Shown: positions 33,258 to 42,284, counted from the first letter of the stretch. The stretch: DNA of 64,000 bases from an uncultured Nocardioides sp. (GCF_947488025.1 NZ_CANKYS010000013.1:48666-112665), one strand, 5' to 3'. Notes: generated from the letters alone by a model not told the origin. Numbers and translations are program-made.

Positions 33258-35012
33258 ATCACGACCGCAGACTTCGAACGACTCCTCCGCCCGAACCCGG
33301 GCACCGAGGGGCTCAGCTCCGACCACACCCGTGACGCCACCAGGTCCAGCTCGCCTTCGCTGATGATGCTGGTCCTGCTGGCGACCATCGGCGTGCTCGC
33401 GTACGCCACCTTCATCTTCCGACCCTCGCACCACGGCGACCTCCTGCCGTTCGCACTCGTCGTCACCGCCGAGACCTGGCTGATCGCGCAGGCGCTGCTG
33501 GCCCTGTGGACCATCCTCTCCAGCGGCTACGACCCCCGTGACTTCTCCTACCACCAGGCCAAGCGGGCGCTCTTCGAACCCGGCCAGATCGTCGCGCAGG
33601 GGCTCCAGGCGACCCCGAGCCGGTGGCCGATGCGGATCCACGAGGAGCAGACCACCGTCGACGTCTTCGTCACGACGTACGGCGAGGACCTCGCCGTGAT
33701 CCGTCGCACGGTCGCCGCAGCGCTCGCGATCCGCGGGCAGCACCGGACGCTGGTCCTCGACGACGGCCGCTCCGACGACGTCCGTGACCTCGCTCACGAG
33801 CTGGGCGCGGAGTACGTCCGTCGGCCCGACAACCACGGTGCCAAGGCCGGCAACATCAACCATGCCCTCTCGATCACCGACGGTGAGTTCTTCGCCGTGT
33901 TCGACGCCGACTTCGCTCCGGAGCCGCAGTTCCTCCACGAGACGCTGCCCTACTTCGCCACCGACAAGGTCGCCTTCGTGCAGACCCCGCAGACCTACGG
34001 CAACCTGCACACCGTCCTGTCCAGGGGCTCGGGCTACATGCAGTCGGTGTTCTACTCCCTGATCCAGTCCGGCAAGAACCGCTTCAACGCGGCGTTCTGC
34101 GTCGGGACCAACGTCGTCTTCCGGCGCAACGCGGTGGCCGACATCGGCGGCATCTACCAGGAGTCGAAGTCCGAGGACATCTGGACCTCGATCCACCTGC
34201 ACGAGCGCGGCTGGCGCTCGATCTACACCGGCGCGGTGCTCGCGGTCGGAGACACCCCGGAGTCGGTCGAGGCCTACAGCAAGCAGCAGCTGCGCTGGGC
34301 CACCGGAGCCTTCGAGATCCTGCTGCGGCACAACCCGCTGAGCCGCAAGCGCAACCTCACCACCGACCAGCGGATCCAGTACCTCACGACCGCGACGTTC
34401 TACCTCAACGGCATCGCCCCGGCGCTGCTGCTCGCGGTGCCGCCGTTGCAGATCTACTTCGACCTCACCCCGGTGGCGCTCGGCGTGCCGACGAGCACCT
34501 GGTTGATGTACTACGCCGGCTTCTACTTCATGCAGGTGGTCGTCGCGCTCTACACGATGGGCTCGTTCCGCTGGGAGACGCTGATGCTCGCGTCCTCGTC
34601 GTTCCCCATCTACATCCAGGCGATGTGGAACGCCGTCACCAGGCGTGAGCGCCAGTGGCACGTGACCGGCAGTGCCGGCGGCGCCCGCTCGCCGTTCACC
34701 TACACGTTCCCGCAGGTGCTGGTCTTCGTGTTCCTTCTCCTCACCACGGTCGTCGGCGCCTGGAAGGCCGAGGTCACCGGCTCCTTCAACGTGGCCCTGG
34801 CCTGGAACGCGCTCAACACCCTCGTCCTCGGCATCTTCCTGACCGTCACCTACCGCGAGGCACGAACCGCCCGGGCCGTGCGACGTACGACACGTCGCGA
34901 CGCCCGCCGGCAGTCCCGCCAGGCGCGGCGCCGACGCCACGCCGCCACGGCAGCCGGGCCCGTCGACTCCTCGCCCACCCCGACCACGACCCTCGTTGGA
35001 GGCCCCCGATGA
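33258..35012 (+). CDS. Processive membrane GT2 synthase (cellulose/curdlan synthase-like)
   Basis: A 584-residue inverting family 2 polysaccharide synthase. Counting from 33258, it has DDGRSDD (from 168), DADF (216-219), the catalytic ED of SEDIW (306-307) and the product-binding QQLRW (343-347), all hallmarks of processive synthases. Two membrane helices precede the catalytic domain and about four to five follow it. A 50-residue Arg-rich tail ends the protein. The only strong ribosome site (GAAGGAGAAAG, 33243-33253) stands before an in-frame ATC at 33258. The first ATG (33363) has no such site and falls at the first membrane helix, so I favour 33258. The downstream GH81 glucanase suggests the product is a beta-1,3-glucan. 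Confidence 0.85.
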   Translation: MTTADFERLLRPNPGTEGLSSDHTRDATRSSSPSLMMLVLLATIGVLAYATFIFRPSHHGDLLPFALVVTAETWLIAQALLALWTILSSGYDPRDFSYHQAKRALFEPGQIVAQGLQATPSRWPMRIHEEQTTVDVFVTTYGEDLAVIRRTVAAALAIRGQHRTLVLDDGRSDDVRDLAHELGAEYVRRPDNHGAKAGNINHALSITDGEFFAVFDADFAPEPQFLHETLPYFATDKVAFVQTPQTYGNLHTVLSRGSGYMQSVFYSLIQSGKNRFNAAFCVGTNVVFRRNAVADIGGIYQESKSEDIWTSIHLHERGWRSIYTGAVLAVGDTPESVEAYSKQQLRWATGAFEILLRHNPLSRKRNLTTDQRIQYLTTATFYLNGIAPALLLAVPPLQIYFDLTPVALGVPTSTWLMYYAGFYFMQVVVALYTMGSFRWETLMLASSSFPIYIQAMWNAVTRRERQWHVTGSAGGARSPFTYTFPQVLVFVFLLLTTVVGAWKAEVTGSFNVALAWNALNTLVLGIFLTVTYREARTARAVRRTTRRDARRQSRQARRRRHAATAAGPVDSSPTPTTTLVGGPR

Positions 35013-35734
35013 ACGTCCTCACCCGTCTGAAGTACCTCGTGGGCATGCTGCTCGTCGTCGGCGCCGTCGCCGCGCTGGCACTGAGCATGAACCAGCGCAT
35101 CAGCACCGTCCACGACGTCAGCGCCACGGTGCGCACCGACGACTACACCGTCGGCACGCCCTACGCCGGCACGGTCGTCGCCCGCAAGGTCGACGTGGGC
35201 GACCAGGTCGGCAAGGGCGACCCGCTGTTCGTCGTCCGCAGCACCGAGCTGGCCCGGGAGATCGCCAAGGACGCGATCGAGCCCGAGAGCTCGCCCTACG
35301 ACATCCGCGACGACACCAAGGTCGTGATCCGTGCGACGTCGGCCGGGAAGGTCTCGGAGGTCCAGCCCATCGAGGGCGCCTACGTTGCCGCCAACTCGAC
35401 GCTGGCGCAGGTGCAGGAGCAGGGCACCAGCTACGTGCAGGCCGACTTCCGGCTCACGCCGAAGCAGTACGCGCTGATGCGCGGCGCGGACGACGTCACG
35501 GTGCGGCTGCCGGACGAGCAGTCCGTGCCGGCCGAGATCGACCGCATCGGGGTCCGCACCGACGGTGCGAGCGCAGCGACCCGGCTGCGTGTCGTCTCGC
35601 CGGCACTCAACAACCGCGGCCTGTTCGCGTCCGGCACTCCGGTCGACGTGGACGTGGCGCTGCGCAGGGACGGGCTGGCCGAGTCGGTCCGCTCCCTCCT
35701 CACTGGCCTGCTCACGCCCGGGGGTGCGGGATGA
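35009..35734 (+). CDS. Membrane-anchored HlyD-like/biotinyl-lipoyl adaptor
   Basis: A 241-residue protein with one N-terminal membrane anchor (LVGMLLVVGAVAALALSM) and an extracellular part resembling the barrel-sandwich (lipoyl) and beta-barrel domains of HlyD/Alg44-type adaptors: VGTPYAGTVVARKVDVGDQV, then ATSAGKVSEVQPIEGAYVAA, then a C-terminal barrel. The long coiled-coil hairpin of true efflux adaptors is absent. It overlaps both neighbours by 4 nt, so it is made together with the synthase and the glucanase. It may guide the nascent glucan out of the synthase, as BcsB or Alg44 do in other systems. This role is inferred. Confidence 0.75.
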   Translation: MNVLTRLKYLVGMLLVVGAVAALALSMNQRISTVHDVSATVRTDDYTVGTPYAGTVVARKVDVGDQVGKGDPLFVVRSTELAREIAKDAIEPESSPYDIRDDTKVVIRATSAGKVSEVQPIEGAYVAANSTLAQVQEQGTSYVQADFRLTPKQYALMRGADDVTVRLPDEQSVPAEIDRIGVRTDGASAATRLRVVSPALNNRGLFASGTPVDVDVALRRDGLAESVRSLLTGLLTPGGAG

Positions 35735-37857
35735 GGGGCCGCAGCTGGCTCACCGCCTCGGTGACGGCTGTCGCGGTGCTCGCCGTGCTCGCCGGCGTCG
35801 CCGTGGGGATGGGGTCGCTGCTCGACCGCGACCGCGACTCGTCGAGCGGGCAGGACACCTTCGACCCGTTCCAGCCCGCGGGGTCGTCGGGGTCGTCGGG
35901 GTCGTCGGGGTGGACGCCGGTGACGCGTCAGGCGCCGGCGTCCTGGACACCCGCGGCGGCGCGGCTACCCCGGGTGGAGGGCTCGACCGGTCCGGCCCGG
36001 GTCGACGCAGGCCTCGCGCCCCCCACCAACCGGTGGTACTCGGGGATGTTCTTCGGCTCCGAGCCGCAGCCTGTCTTCGCGATGCCCCTGGCTGCCCAGG
36101 CCGACGACACCGGCGTCGCCGTCGGGTTGCCCCGGGTGTCCGCCTCGGAGCGGACCATCACGGCGCCGTTCGTCCCGGAGCTGCGCCTCGGCCTGGCGGC
36201 TGACGCGTTCACCGCCACCCGCGCCGATCCGGTCTCGGTGACCTCGACCTACACCTTGGCCGGCACCGCGGTCGGCGAGCTCGACCTGGCCGAGGGCTGG
36301 CCCTACGTCGGCTACACGGCGTTGCAGGCCCAGGACGTCACCGTGCCTGCCGGGCTCGAGCGTCGCGACGGTGGCCGGTGGCTGGCAATGGTCGCCGGCG
36401 ACACGACGTACGGGCTCGCGGTCTCCGGTTCCGACGGCAGCCGCCGGACGGTCGACCCCTCCGGCGACGTCGTCCCTCTGGAGCGCGGGGAGACCCTGCT
36501 GGCCTTCGCGGCTCGTGACGACGCGACGCTCGCCGAGCTCTCCCGTGGCGCCGTGCCCGTCCGCGGCACGTCGACCGGCTTCGACCTCGTCGGGGGACAG
36601 GCCCGCACCAGGATCGACTACCGGACCCCGCGCGGTCGCAGCACCGTGCTGGCGGCGATGCCGCACCAGCGTCTCGACCGTGCGACGACCCGTGGCCGTG
36701 TCGACTCGCTCTACGGGCCCCTTCGACTGGTCCGCGCCCGGTCGCTGGTGTCCAGCGTCCCGGCACTGCGGCCGGACGCGACGCCCGACGTCGACGGGCT
36801 CGGCCGCACCGCGCGCGCCGAGCTGCGCGACCAGGTGGTCGCGGACGTGGCCAAGGAGACCTCCGCCGGCGCGCCGCGGCAGGACACCTACTTCGGCGGT
36901 AAGGACGTCCACCGGATGGCGCAGCTCACCCGCCTCGCCGAGGACGTCGGCGCCGACGACGCCGCCGCCGCGATCCGTGAGCGCGCGGTCACCGAGCTGG
37001 ACGCCTGGCTGGGCGGCACCTCCGAGTGCGGGGTCGACGCCACCCGCTGCTTCGCCTACGACACCGCATGGAAGGGAGTCGTGGGCCGCGCCGCGTCGTT
37101 CGGGTCCGATGAGTTCAACGACCACCACTTCCACTACGGCTACTTCCTCGCTACGGCGGCACTCCTCGGCGAGGGGCAGCCCGAGCTCCTCGACCGGTGG
37201 CGTCCGACGCTGACCGCGCTCGCGGAGGACATCGCGTCCCCGGCGACGAACGGCACGCTCCCAGCCCTGCGCAGCTTCGACCCCTACACCGCCCACTCAT
37301 GGGCGTCGGGGGCCTCCGTCTTCGCCGACGGCAACAACCAGGAGTCGAGCTCGGAGGCGATCAGCGCCTGGAACGGCATGGCGCTGTGGGCGGCGGCTGA
37401 CGGCAACCAGGCGCTCGCCCGGCAGGCCACCTGGCAGCTGAGCCTCGAGGCCGCCTCGGCCCGCGCCTACTGGCTCGAGCCGCGAGACCTCCCGGCGGCG
37501 TACGACCACTCGATCGTCTCCCTCAACTGGGGCGGCAAGCGCGAGTGGGCCACCTGGTTCAGCGACGAGCCCTCCGCGATGCTGGGCATCCAGCTGCTCC
37601 CCATGCCCGCCGTGATGGCGCAGGGGAAGGTCGACGAGGAGCGTGTCCGTGCCAGCGTCGCCGAGGCGTCCGCGCGCGGCTTCGACACGATGTTCGGCGA
37701 CTACCTGACGATGTACCTGGCCCTCGCCGAGCCGCGACGCGCCCTGGAGGTCGGCAGGCGCCTGCCCGACACGGCCATCGACGACGGCAACACCCGCAGC
37801 CAGCTGCTCGCGTGGCTGCTCGCCGCGCGGGCCGGTCAGCTGCGCGGAGCTCGCTGA
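35731..37857 (+). CDS. GH81 endo-beta-1,3-glucanase, membrane-anchored or secreted
   Basis: A 708-residue glycoside hydrolase of family 81. The conserved block is plain: FNDHHFHYGYFLATAAL (with the acidic catalytic Asp), then SWASG and ADGNNQESSSEAISAWNG (the paired Glu region). GH81 enzymes cleave internal beta-1,3-glucan bonds. An N-terminal hydrophobic segment (TAVAVLAVLAGVAVGMG) serves as signal or anchor, followed by a flexible linker with a GSSGSSGSSG repeat. The ATG overlaps the adaptor gene by 4 nt. Bacterial GH81 enzymes are usually stand-alone degraders; coupling to a synthase suggests an editing role like that of BcsZ in cellulose operons. Confidence 0.88.
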   Translation: MRGRSWLTASVTAVAVLAVLAGVAVGMGSLLDRDRDSSSGQDTFDPFQPAGSSGSSGSSGWTPVTRQAPASWTPAAARLPRVEGSTGPARVDAGLAPPTNRWYSGMFFGSEPQPVFAMPLAAQADDTGVAVGLPRVSASERTITAPFVPELRLGLAADAFTATRADPVSVTSTYTLAGTAVGELDLAEGWPYVGYTALQAQDVTVPAGLERRDGGRWLAMVAGDTTYGLAVSGSDGSRRTVDPSGDVVPLERGETLLAFAARDDATLAELSRGAVPVRGTSTGFDLVGGQARTRIDYRTPRGRSTVLAAMPHQRLDRATTRGRVDSLYGPLRLVRARSLVSSVPALRPDATPDVDGLGRTARAELRDQVVADVAKETSAGAPRQDTYFGGKDVHRMAQLTRLAEDVGADDAAAAIRERAVTELDAWLGGTSECGVDATRCFAYDTAWKGVVGRAASFGSDEFNDHHFHYGYFLATAALLGEGQPELLDRWRPTLTALAEDIASPATNGTLPALRSFDPYTAHSWASGASVFADGNNQESSSEAISAWNGMALWAAADGNQALARQATWQLSLEAASARAYWLEPRDLPAAYDHSIVSLNWGGKREWATWFSDEPSAMLGIQLLPMPAVMAQGKVDEERVRASVAEASARGFDTMFGDYLTMYLALAEPRRALEVGRRLPDTAIDDGNTRSQLLAWLLAARAGQLRGAR

Positions 37858-37891
37858 CCGGCCGGCCCTCGCGGCGGGTCGGGGTCGGGCG

Positions 37892-38725
37892 TCAGGCGGC
37901 GGTCAGCGGCTCGACCAGGTCGGAGCGAAGACGGGCGAGCACGCGGGTGAGGATGCGGGAGACCTGCGCCTGCGTGAGCCCGATGAGGTCGGCGATCTCG
38001 CGCTGGGTGCGCTCGTCGACGAACCGCCACCGGAGGATCAGGCGCTCCCGCTCGGTCAGGCGGCCGACGGCCGAGTCGAGCACCAGCCTGGCCTCGAGGG
38101 ACTCGAACCCGCGCTCCTCGAGGCCCAGCAGGTCGGCGATCGTCCCGCCGCGCTCGTCGTCGGCGCTGGTGTCGATCGACGCCGGCCGGAAGCAGCCGTC
38201 GGCCGCGATCGCCTCGACGACGTCGTCCCGGTCGACGCCGAGGTGGAGGGCGATCTCCGACGGGCGGGGCGAGCGTCCCAGGAGGGCCTCCAGCTCGTGC
38301 TGGGTGGCCCGGATCCGGGCCTGCAGCTGCTGCACGCGGCGCGGGACACGGATCATCCAGCCCGAGTCGCGGAAGTGGCGGCGCAGCTCGCCCCGCACGG
38401 TCGGCACTGCGTAGGACATGAAGTCGTGCCCGGCGAACGGGTCGAAGCGACGAGCCGCCTTGACGAGGCCGACGAGGGCGACCTGCTCGAGGTCGTCGAG
38501 GTCGATGCCCCGGTTGCGGTAGCGGGCTGCCATGGAGCGCGCGACGCCGGCGTTGGTCGCGATCAGCTCGTCCACCAGTCCCTGACGTGCCGGCCCCGGT
38601 CCCACCCGGCGCAGCTCCGCGACGATCGAGGAGGTACGCCGCGCGCGCTCGTCGCGCTCGGCCTGCACGGGGGACGCGTCGTGGTGGGGGTGCGAGGGGT
38701 GCGGGGGCATCGCGACGGTGGTCAC
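37892..38725 (-). CDS. SigB/SigF/SigG-family RNA polymerase sigma factor
   Basis: A 277-residue alternative sigma factor with region 2 (DLEQVALVGLVKAARRFDPFAGHDFMSYAVPTVRGELRRHFRD in adjacent parts), region 3 (ARIRATQHELEALLGRSP) and region 4 (RERLILRWRFVDERTQREIADLIGLTQAQVSRIL, likewise). It belongs to the SigB/SigF group for stress or developmental control. The GTG at 38725 has AAGGAGAAGG upstream. No anti-sigma factor or anti-anti-sigma gene adjoins it, which is unusual for the group, although a PAS-SpoIIE phosphatase sits 12 kb away. Its upstream element recurs before the region-4-only gene at 9871-10161. Confidence 0.9.
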   Translation of the reverse strand: MTTVAMPPHPSHPHHDASPVQAERDERARRTSSIVAELRRVGPGPARQGLVDELIATNAGVARSMAARYRNRGIDLDDLEQVALVGLVKAARRFDPFAGHDFMSYAVPTVRGELRRHFRDSGWMIRVPRRVQQLQARIRATQHELEALLGRSPRPSEIALHLGVDRDDVVEAIAADGCFRPASIDTSADDERGGTIADLLGLEERGFESLEARLVLDSAVGRLTERERLILRWRFVDERTQREIADLIGLTQAQVSRILTRVLARLRSDLVEPLTAA

Positions 38726-38810
38726 GGGCCTTCTCCTTCCGGCCATGGGTCGATCGGGGTGGCGGCCCGGATCCGGGCCCGGAAGAATCCTCGCCCGGGC
38801 GCACAGGACG

Positions 38811-38850
38811 TCGACAGCCGAAATGCGAAACATTGGACAGACCATGGACA
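38811..38850 (-). promoter_or_regulatory. Upstream element shared with the region-4-only gene (copy A)
   Basis: On the minus strand this 40-bp stretch reads TGTCCATGGTCTGTCCA, then ATGTTTCGCA, then TTTCGGCTGTCGA, nearly identical to 10242-10282. It is 85 bp before the sigma-factor start and only 50 bp from the divergent pta gene. Two TGTCCA repeats 11 bp apart suggest a dimeric regulator; the GTTT could be part of a -35 region. Confidence 0.7.
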
Positions 38851-38900
38851 GAGCGCCCCGGTGCCGCGTCTGGCGTCGGCCCGGCCGCTAGGGTCGGGCC

Positions 38901-40976
38901 ATGGCTCGCAGTGTCTACGTGGCCGGCGTCGAGGGGTTCACCGGCAAGTCCGCCGTCGCGCTCGGGGTCCTCGAGCAGCTGTCGCGCCGGGTGGCACGGG
39001 TGGCGGTCTTCCGGCCGGTGGTCCGTGCCGAGGCATCGACGGGCGACGTCCACGACTACGTCCTCGACCTCCTCGTCTCGCACGACGCCGTCTCCCTGAC
39101 GTACGACGAGTGCGCGGGCGTCAGCTACGACGACGTGCACGCCGATCCGGACGGCGCGATGGACCGCATCGTCGCGCGCTACCACCAGGTCGCCGAGCAG
39201 AGCGACGCCGTGGTCATCGTCGGCAGCGACTACACCGACGTCGGCGCCCCGGCCGAGTTCGCGTTCAACGCCCGGGTGGCGGCCAACCTCGGCGTGCCGG
39301 TCCTGCTCGTCCTCAACGGGCAGGGGAGGGGCGTCGACCAGCTGTGCACCGCGGCGGCGATGGCGGAGGCCGAGCTGGCCGCCAACCACGCGGCGCTGTT
39401 CGCCGTCATCGCCAACCGCGTCGACCCCGAGGCCACCGACCGGACGGCGACCGCGCTGCGCCGCGACGGCGTGCCCGCGTTCGCGCTGCCCGAGCAGCCC
39501 CTCCTCAGCGCGCCGTCGGTGGGCGACCTGATGGCGGCCTGCGACGGCCACCTCGTGCGGGGCGACGAGAGCCAGCTGGCGCGCGAGGTGCCGGGCCTGG
39601 TGGTCGCGGCGATGACGCTGCCCAACGTGCTCGACCGACTCTTCGACGGCGCGCTCGTCGTCACGCCCGGCGACCGGCCCGAGGTGGTCCTCGGCGTCCT
39701 CACCGCCCACCAGTCGGCCAGCTTCCCGCAGCTCTCCGGCATCGTCCTCAACGGCGGGCTCGACCTGCCCGAACAGGTCGACCGGCTCCTCGACGGCCTG
39801 GAGGTGGCGCTGCCGATCGTCGCCACCGACCTCGGCACCCATGCCACCTCGACCGCGCTGACCAACCGCCGCGGTCGTCTCGACAAGGACTCCCCGCGCA
39901 AGATCGCGACGGCCCTGACGATGTTCGCCGAGCACGTCGACGGCGACGAGCTGATGAGCGGTCTCGAGGTGGCCCGCACCTCGGTCGTCACGCCGCTGAT
40001 GTTCGAGCACCGGGTCCTCGACGACGCGATCGACGACCGCCGTCACATCGTCCTGCCGGAGGGCGAGGAGGAGCGGATCCTGCGCGCTGCCGACATCCTG
40101 CTCCGGCGCAACGTCGCCGACCTGACCCTGCTCGGCGACCCGATGATCGTGCGCGCCAGGGCCGCCCACCTCGGCATCGACGTGTCCGCCGCACGCGTGC
40201 TCAGCCCCTACGACGAGGAGCTGCGTGAGCGGTTCGCGCAGGAGTACCACCAGCGCCGCGCGCACAAGGGGATCGACCTCGAGGCGGCCCGCGACGTCGT
40301 GGTCGACGTGTCCTACTTCGGCACGATGATGGTCGAGCTCGGCCTCGCCGACGGGATGGTGTCGGGCGCGGTGCACACGACCGCCCACACCATCCGCCCC
40401 GCGCTGGAGGTCATCCGCACGGTGCCCGAGGTGTCGGTGGTGTCCTCGGTGTTCTTCATGTGCCTGAGGGACCAGGTGCTCGTCTACGGCGACTGCGCGG
40501 TCAACCCCGACCCCACGGCCACCCAGCTCGCCGACATCGCGGTCGCGTCGGCCCGCACCGCCGCGGCCTTCGGCGTCGAGCCGCGCGTCGCGATGCTGTC
40601 GTACTCCACGGGCACCTCCGGCAGCGGCACCGACGTCGAGAAGGTCACCCAGGCGACGGCGATGGTCCGCGAGCGGGCGCCCGACCTGCTCGTGGAGGGT
40701 CCGATCCAGTACGACGCCGCGATCGACGCCGCGGTCGCGCGCACCAAGCTGCCCGACTCCGCCGTGGCCGGGCGGGCGACGGTCTTCGTCTTCCCCGACC
40801 TCAACACGGGCAACAACACCTACAAGGCCGTGCAGCGCTCGGCCGGCGCGCTGGCGGTGGGACCGGTGCTGCAGGGCCTGCGCAAGCCGGTCAACGACCT
40901 GTCGCGAGGCGCGCTGGTGCGTGACATCGTCAACACGGTGGCGATCACCGCGATCCAGGCGCAGGAGCGGTCGTGA
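38901..40976 (+). CDS. pta: Phosphate acetyltransferase (long DRTGG form)
   Basis: A 691-residue Pta. The N-terminal P-loop-like/DRTGG part begins MARSVYVAGVEGFTGKSAVALG, the DRTGG domain covers about residues 220-330, and the catalytic PTA_PTB domain is C-terminal (VLPEGEEERILRAADIL, SYSTGTSGSG, FPDLNTGNNTYKAVQRSA). It interconverts acetyl-CoA and acetyl phosphate. Its stop overlaps the ackA GTG by 4 nt (GTGA), forming the classic pair for acetate overflow or assimilation. It is divergent from the sigma-factor gene. Confidence 0.97.
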   Translation: MARSVYVAGVEGFTGKSAVALGVLEQLSRRVARVAVFRPVVRAEASTGDVHDYVLDLLVSHDAVSLTYDECAGVSYDDVHADPDGAMDRIVARYHQVAEQSDAVVIVGSDYTDVGAPAEFAFNARVAANLGVPVLLVLNGQGRGVDQLCTAAAMAEAELAANHAALFAVIANRVDPEATDRTATALRRDGVPAFALPEQPLLSAPSVGDLMAACDGHLVRGDESQLAREVPGLVVAAMTLPNVLDRLFDGALVVTPGDRPEVVLGVLTAHQSASFPQLSGIVLNGGLDLPEQVDRLLDGLEVALPIVATDLGTHATSTALTNRRGRLDKDSPRKIATALTMFAEHVDGDELMSGLEVARTSVVTPLMFEHRVLDDAIDDRRHIVLPEGEEERILRAADILLRRNVADLTLLGDPMIVRARAAHLGIDVSAARVLSPYDEELRERFAQEYHQRRAHKGIDLEAARDVVVDVSYFGTMMVELGLADGMVSGAVHTTAHTIRPALEVIRTVPEVSVVSSVFFMCLRDQVLVYGDCAVNPDPTATQLADIAVASARTAAAFGVEPRVAMLSYSTGTSGSGTDVEKVTQATAMVRERAPDLLVEGPIQYDAAIDAAVARTKLPDSAVAGRATVFVFPDLNTGNNTYKAVQRSAGALAVGPVLQGLRKPVNDLSRGALVRDIVNTVAITAIQAQERS

Positions 40977-42172
40977 CGCAGCGGGTGCTGGTCCTCAACA
41001 CGGGGTCGTCGTCGCTGAAGTACCGCCTCCTCGACGGTGGCACCGGCATCGCCGAGGCGTCCGGCACGGTGGAGCGGATCGGCGAGGACACGGGCACGCT
41101 GACCCACTCGGTCGACGGCGAGGACCACACCGAGGAGCGTCACGTCGCCGACTTCGAGGACGCGCTGCGCTCGGCCCTCGACGCCTTCGACCGGCACGGA
41201 CCGGCGATCGACCGGGACGACCTGGCGGCGGTGGGCCACCGGGTCGTGCACGGCGGTGACCTCTTCGCGGAGCCGGTGGTCGTGGACGACCGCCTCCTCG
41301 CCACCGTCGAGGACCTCGTCCCGCTCGCGCCACTGCACAACCCCGCCAACCTCGAGGGGCTGCGGGTCGCGCGGCGCCTCTTCCCCGAGGTGCCGCAGGT
41401 CGCGGTCTTCGACACCGCGTTCCACCAGACGATGCCCGAGCACGCCTACACCTACGCCGTCCCGCTGGCCTGGCGCGAGGAGCACCGGATCCGGCGCTAC
41501 GGCTTCCACGGGACGTCGTACGCCTTCGTGTCCCGCCGTGCCGCCGAGCTCCTCGACCGCCCGGTGGAGGAGACCAACCTCGTGGTCCTGCACCTCGGCA
41601 ACGGCGCATCGGCCGCCGCCGTCCGGGGCGGCAGGTCCGTGGACACGTCGATGGGCCTCACCCCGCTCGAGGGGCTGGTGATGGGCACGCGCTCCGGCGA
41701 CCTCGACCCGGCCATCCACGGCCACCTGCACCGCGAACTCGGCTGGTCGCTGGACGAGATCGACCGCGCGCTCTACCGCGAGTCCGGCCTGCGGGGCCTC
41801 TCCGGGGTCAACGACTTCCGCGAGCTCACCCGGCGGATGGAGGCCGGTGACGAGGCGGCGAGGCTCGCCTTCGACGTCTACGCCTACCGCGTGCGCAAGT
41901 ACGTCGGCGCCTACTACGCCGCGCTCGGCGAGCTGCACGCCGTGGTCTTCACGGGCGGCGTCGGCCAGCACAGCCCCGACCTGAGGGCCGCGGCCCTCAC
42001 CGGCCTCGACCGGCTCGGGATCGTCCTCGACCCCGCCCGCAACGCCGCGCCCGACAACGGCGCCCGCGCGGTCTCGAGCGACGACTCCGGCGTCGCCGTC
42101 CTCGTCGTCCCCACCGACGAGGAGTGGGAGATCGCCCGCCAGGCGCTCGAGGTCGTGCACGGCTCCACCTGA
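40973..42172 (+). CDS. ackA: Acetate kinase
   Basis: A 399-residue acetate kinase starting with GTG (VLVLNTGSSSLKYRL). Further signatures are FDTAFHQTMP, YGFHGTSY, LHLGNGASAAAV and FTGGVGQHS. It makes ATP and acetate from acetyl phosphate and ADP, or the reverse. It is coupled to pta. A strong hairpin (42225-42267) follows, shared with the convergent HU gene. Confidence 0.97.
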   Translation: MTQRVLVLNTGSSSLKYRLLDGGTGIAEASGTVERIGEDTGTLTHSVDGEDHTEERHVADFEDALRSALDAFDRHGPAIDRDDLAAVGHRVVHGGDLFAEPVVVDDRLLATVEDLVPLAPLHNPANLEGLRVARRLFPEVPQVAVFDTAFHQTMPEHAYTYAVPLAWREEHRIRRYGFHGTSYAFVSRRAAELLDRPVEETNLVVLHLGNGASAAAVRGGRSVDTSMGLTPLEGLVMGTRSGDLDPAIHGHLHRELGWSLDEIDRALYRESGLRGLSGVNDFRELTRRMEAGDEAARLAFDVYAYRVRKYVGAYYAALGELHAVVFTGGVGQHSPDLRAAALTGLDRLGIVLDPARNAAPDNGARAVSSDDSGVAVLVVPTDEEWEIARQALEVVHGST

Positions 42173-42186
42173 TCGATCCGCGCGCC

Positions 42187-42284
42187 AGTCGACAGTGGGG
42201 CAGTCAACAGTGGGGCAGCCGACAGTGGGGAAGATCGTCCTGACATGTCGCGGACGATCTTCCCCACTCGGTCGACGGTGGGGC
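42187..42284. repeat. 15-bp tandem repeats flanking a hairpin
   Basis: Three units in direct tandem, AGTCGACAGTGGGGC (42187-42201), AGTCAACAGTGGGGC (42202-42216) and AGCCGACAGTGGGGA (42217-42231), lie after ackA. A degenerate fourth unit, GGTCGACGGTGGGGC (42270-42284), lies on the far side of the hairpin. The GTGGGG part of unit three forms the base of the terminator stem. Confidence 0.85.
42225..42267. terminator. Bidirectional terminator between ackA and the HU gene
   Basis: A perfect 16-bp stem with arms GTGGGGAAGATCGTCC (42225-42240) and its complement (42252-42267) and an 11-nt loop. It sits between two convergent genes and can serve both strands. Confidence 0.88.

Noticed and set aside
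33116..33334. Plus-strand 72-codon frame in the glucan operon leader
   Set aside because: Different frame from the synthase, Arg/Pro/Thr-rich and no ribosome site; it also runs over the strong ribosome site of the synthase.
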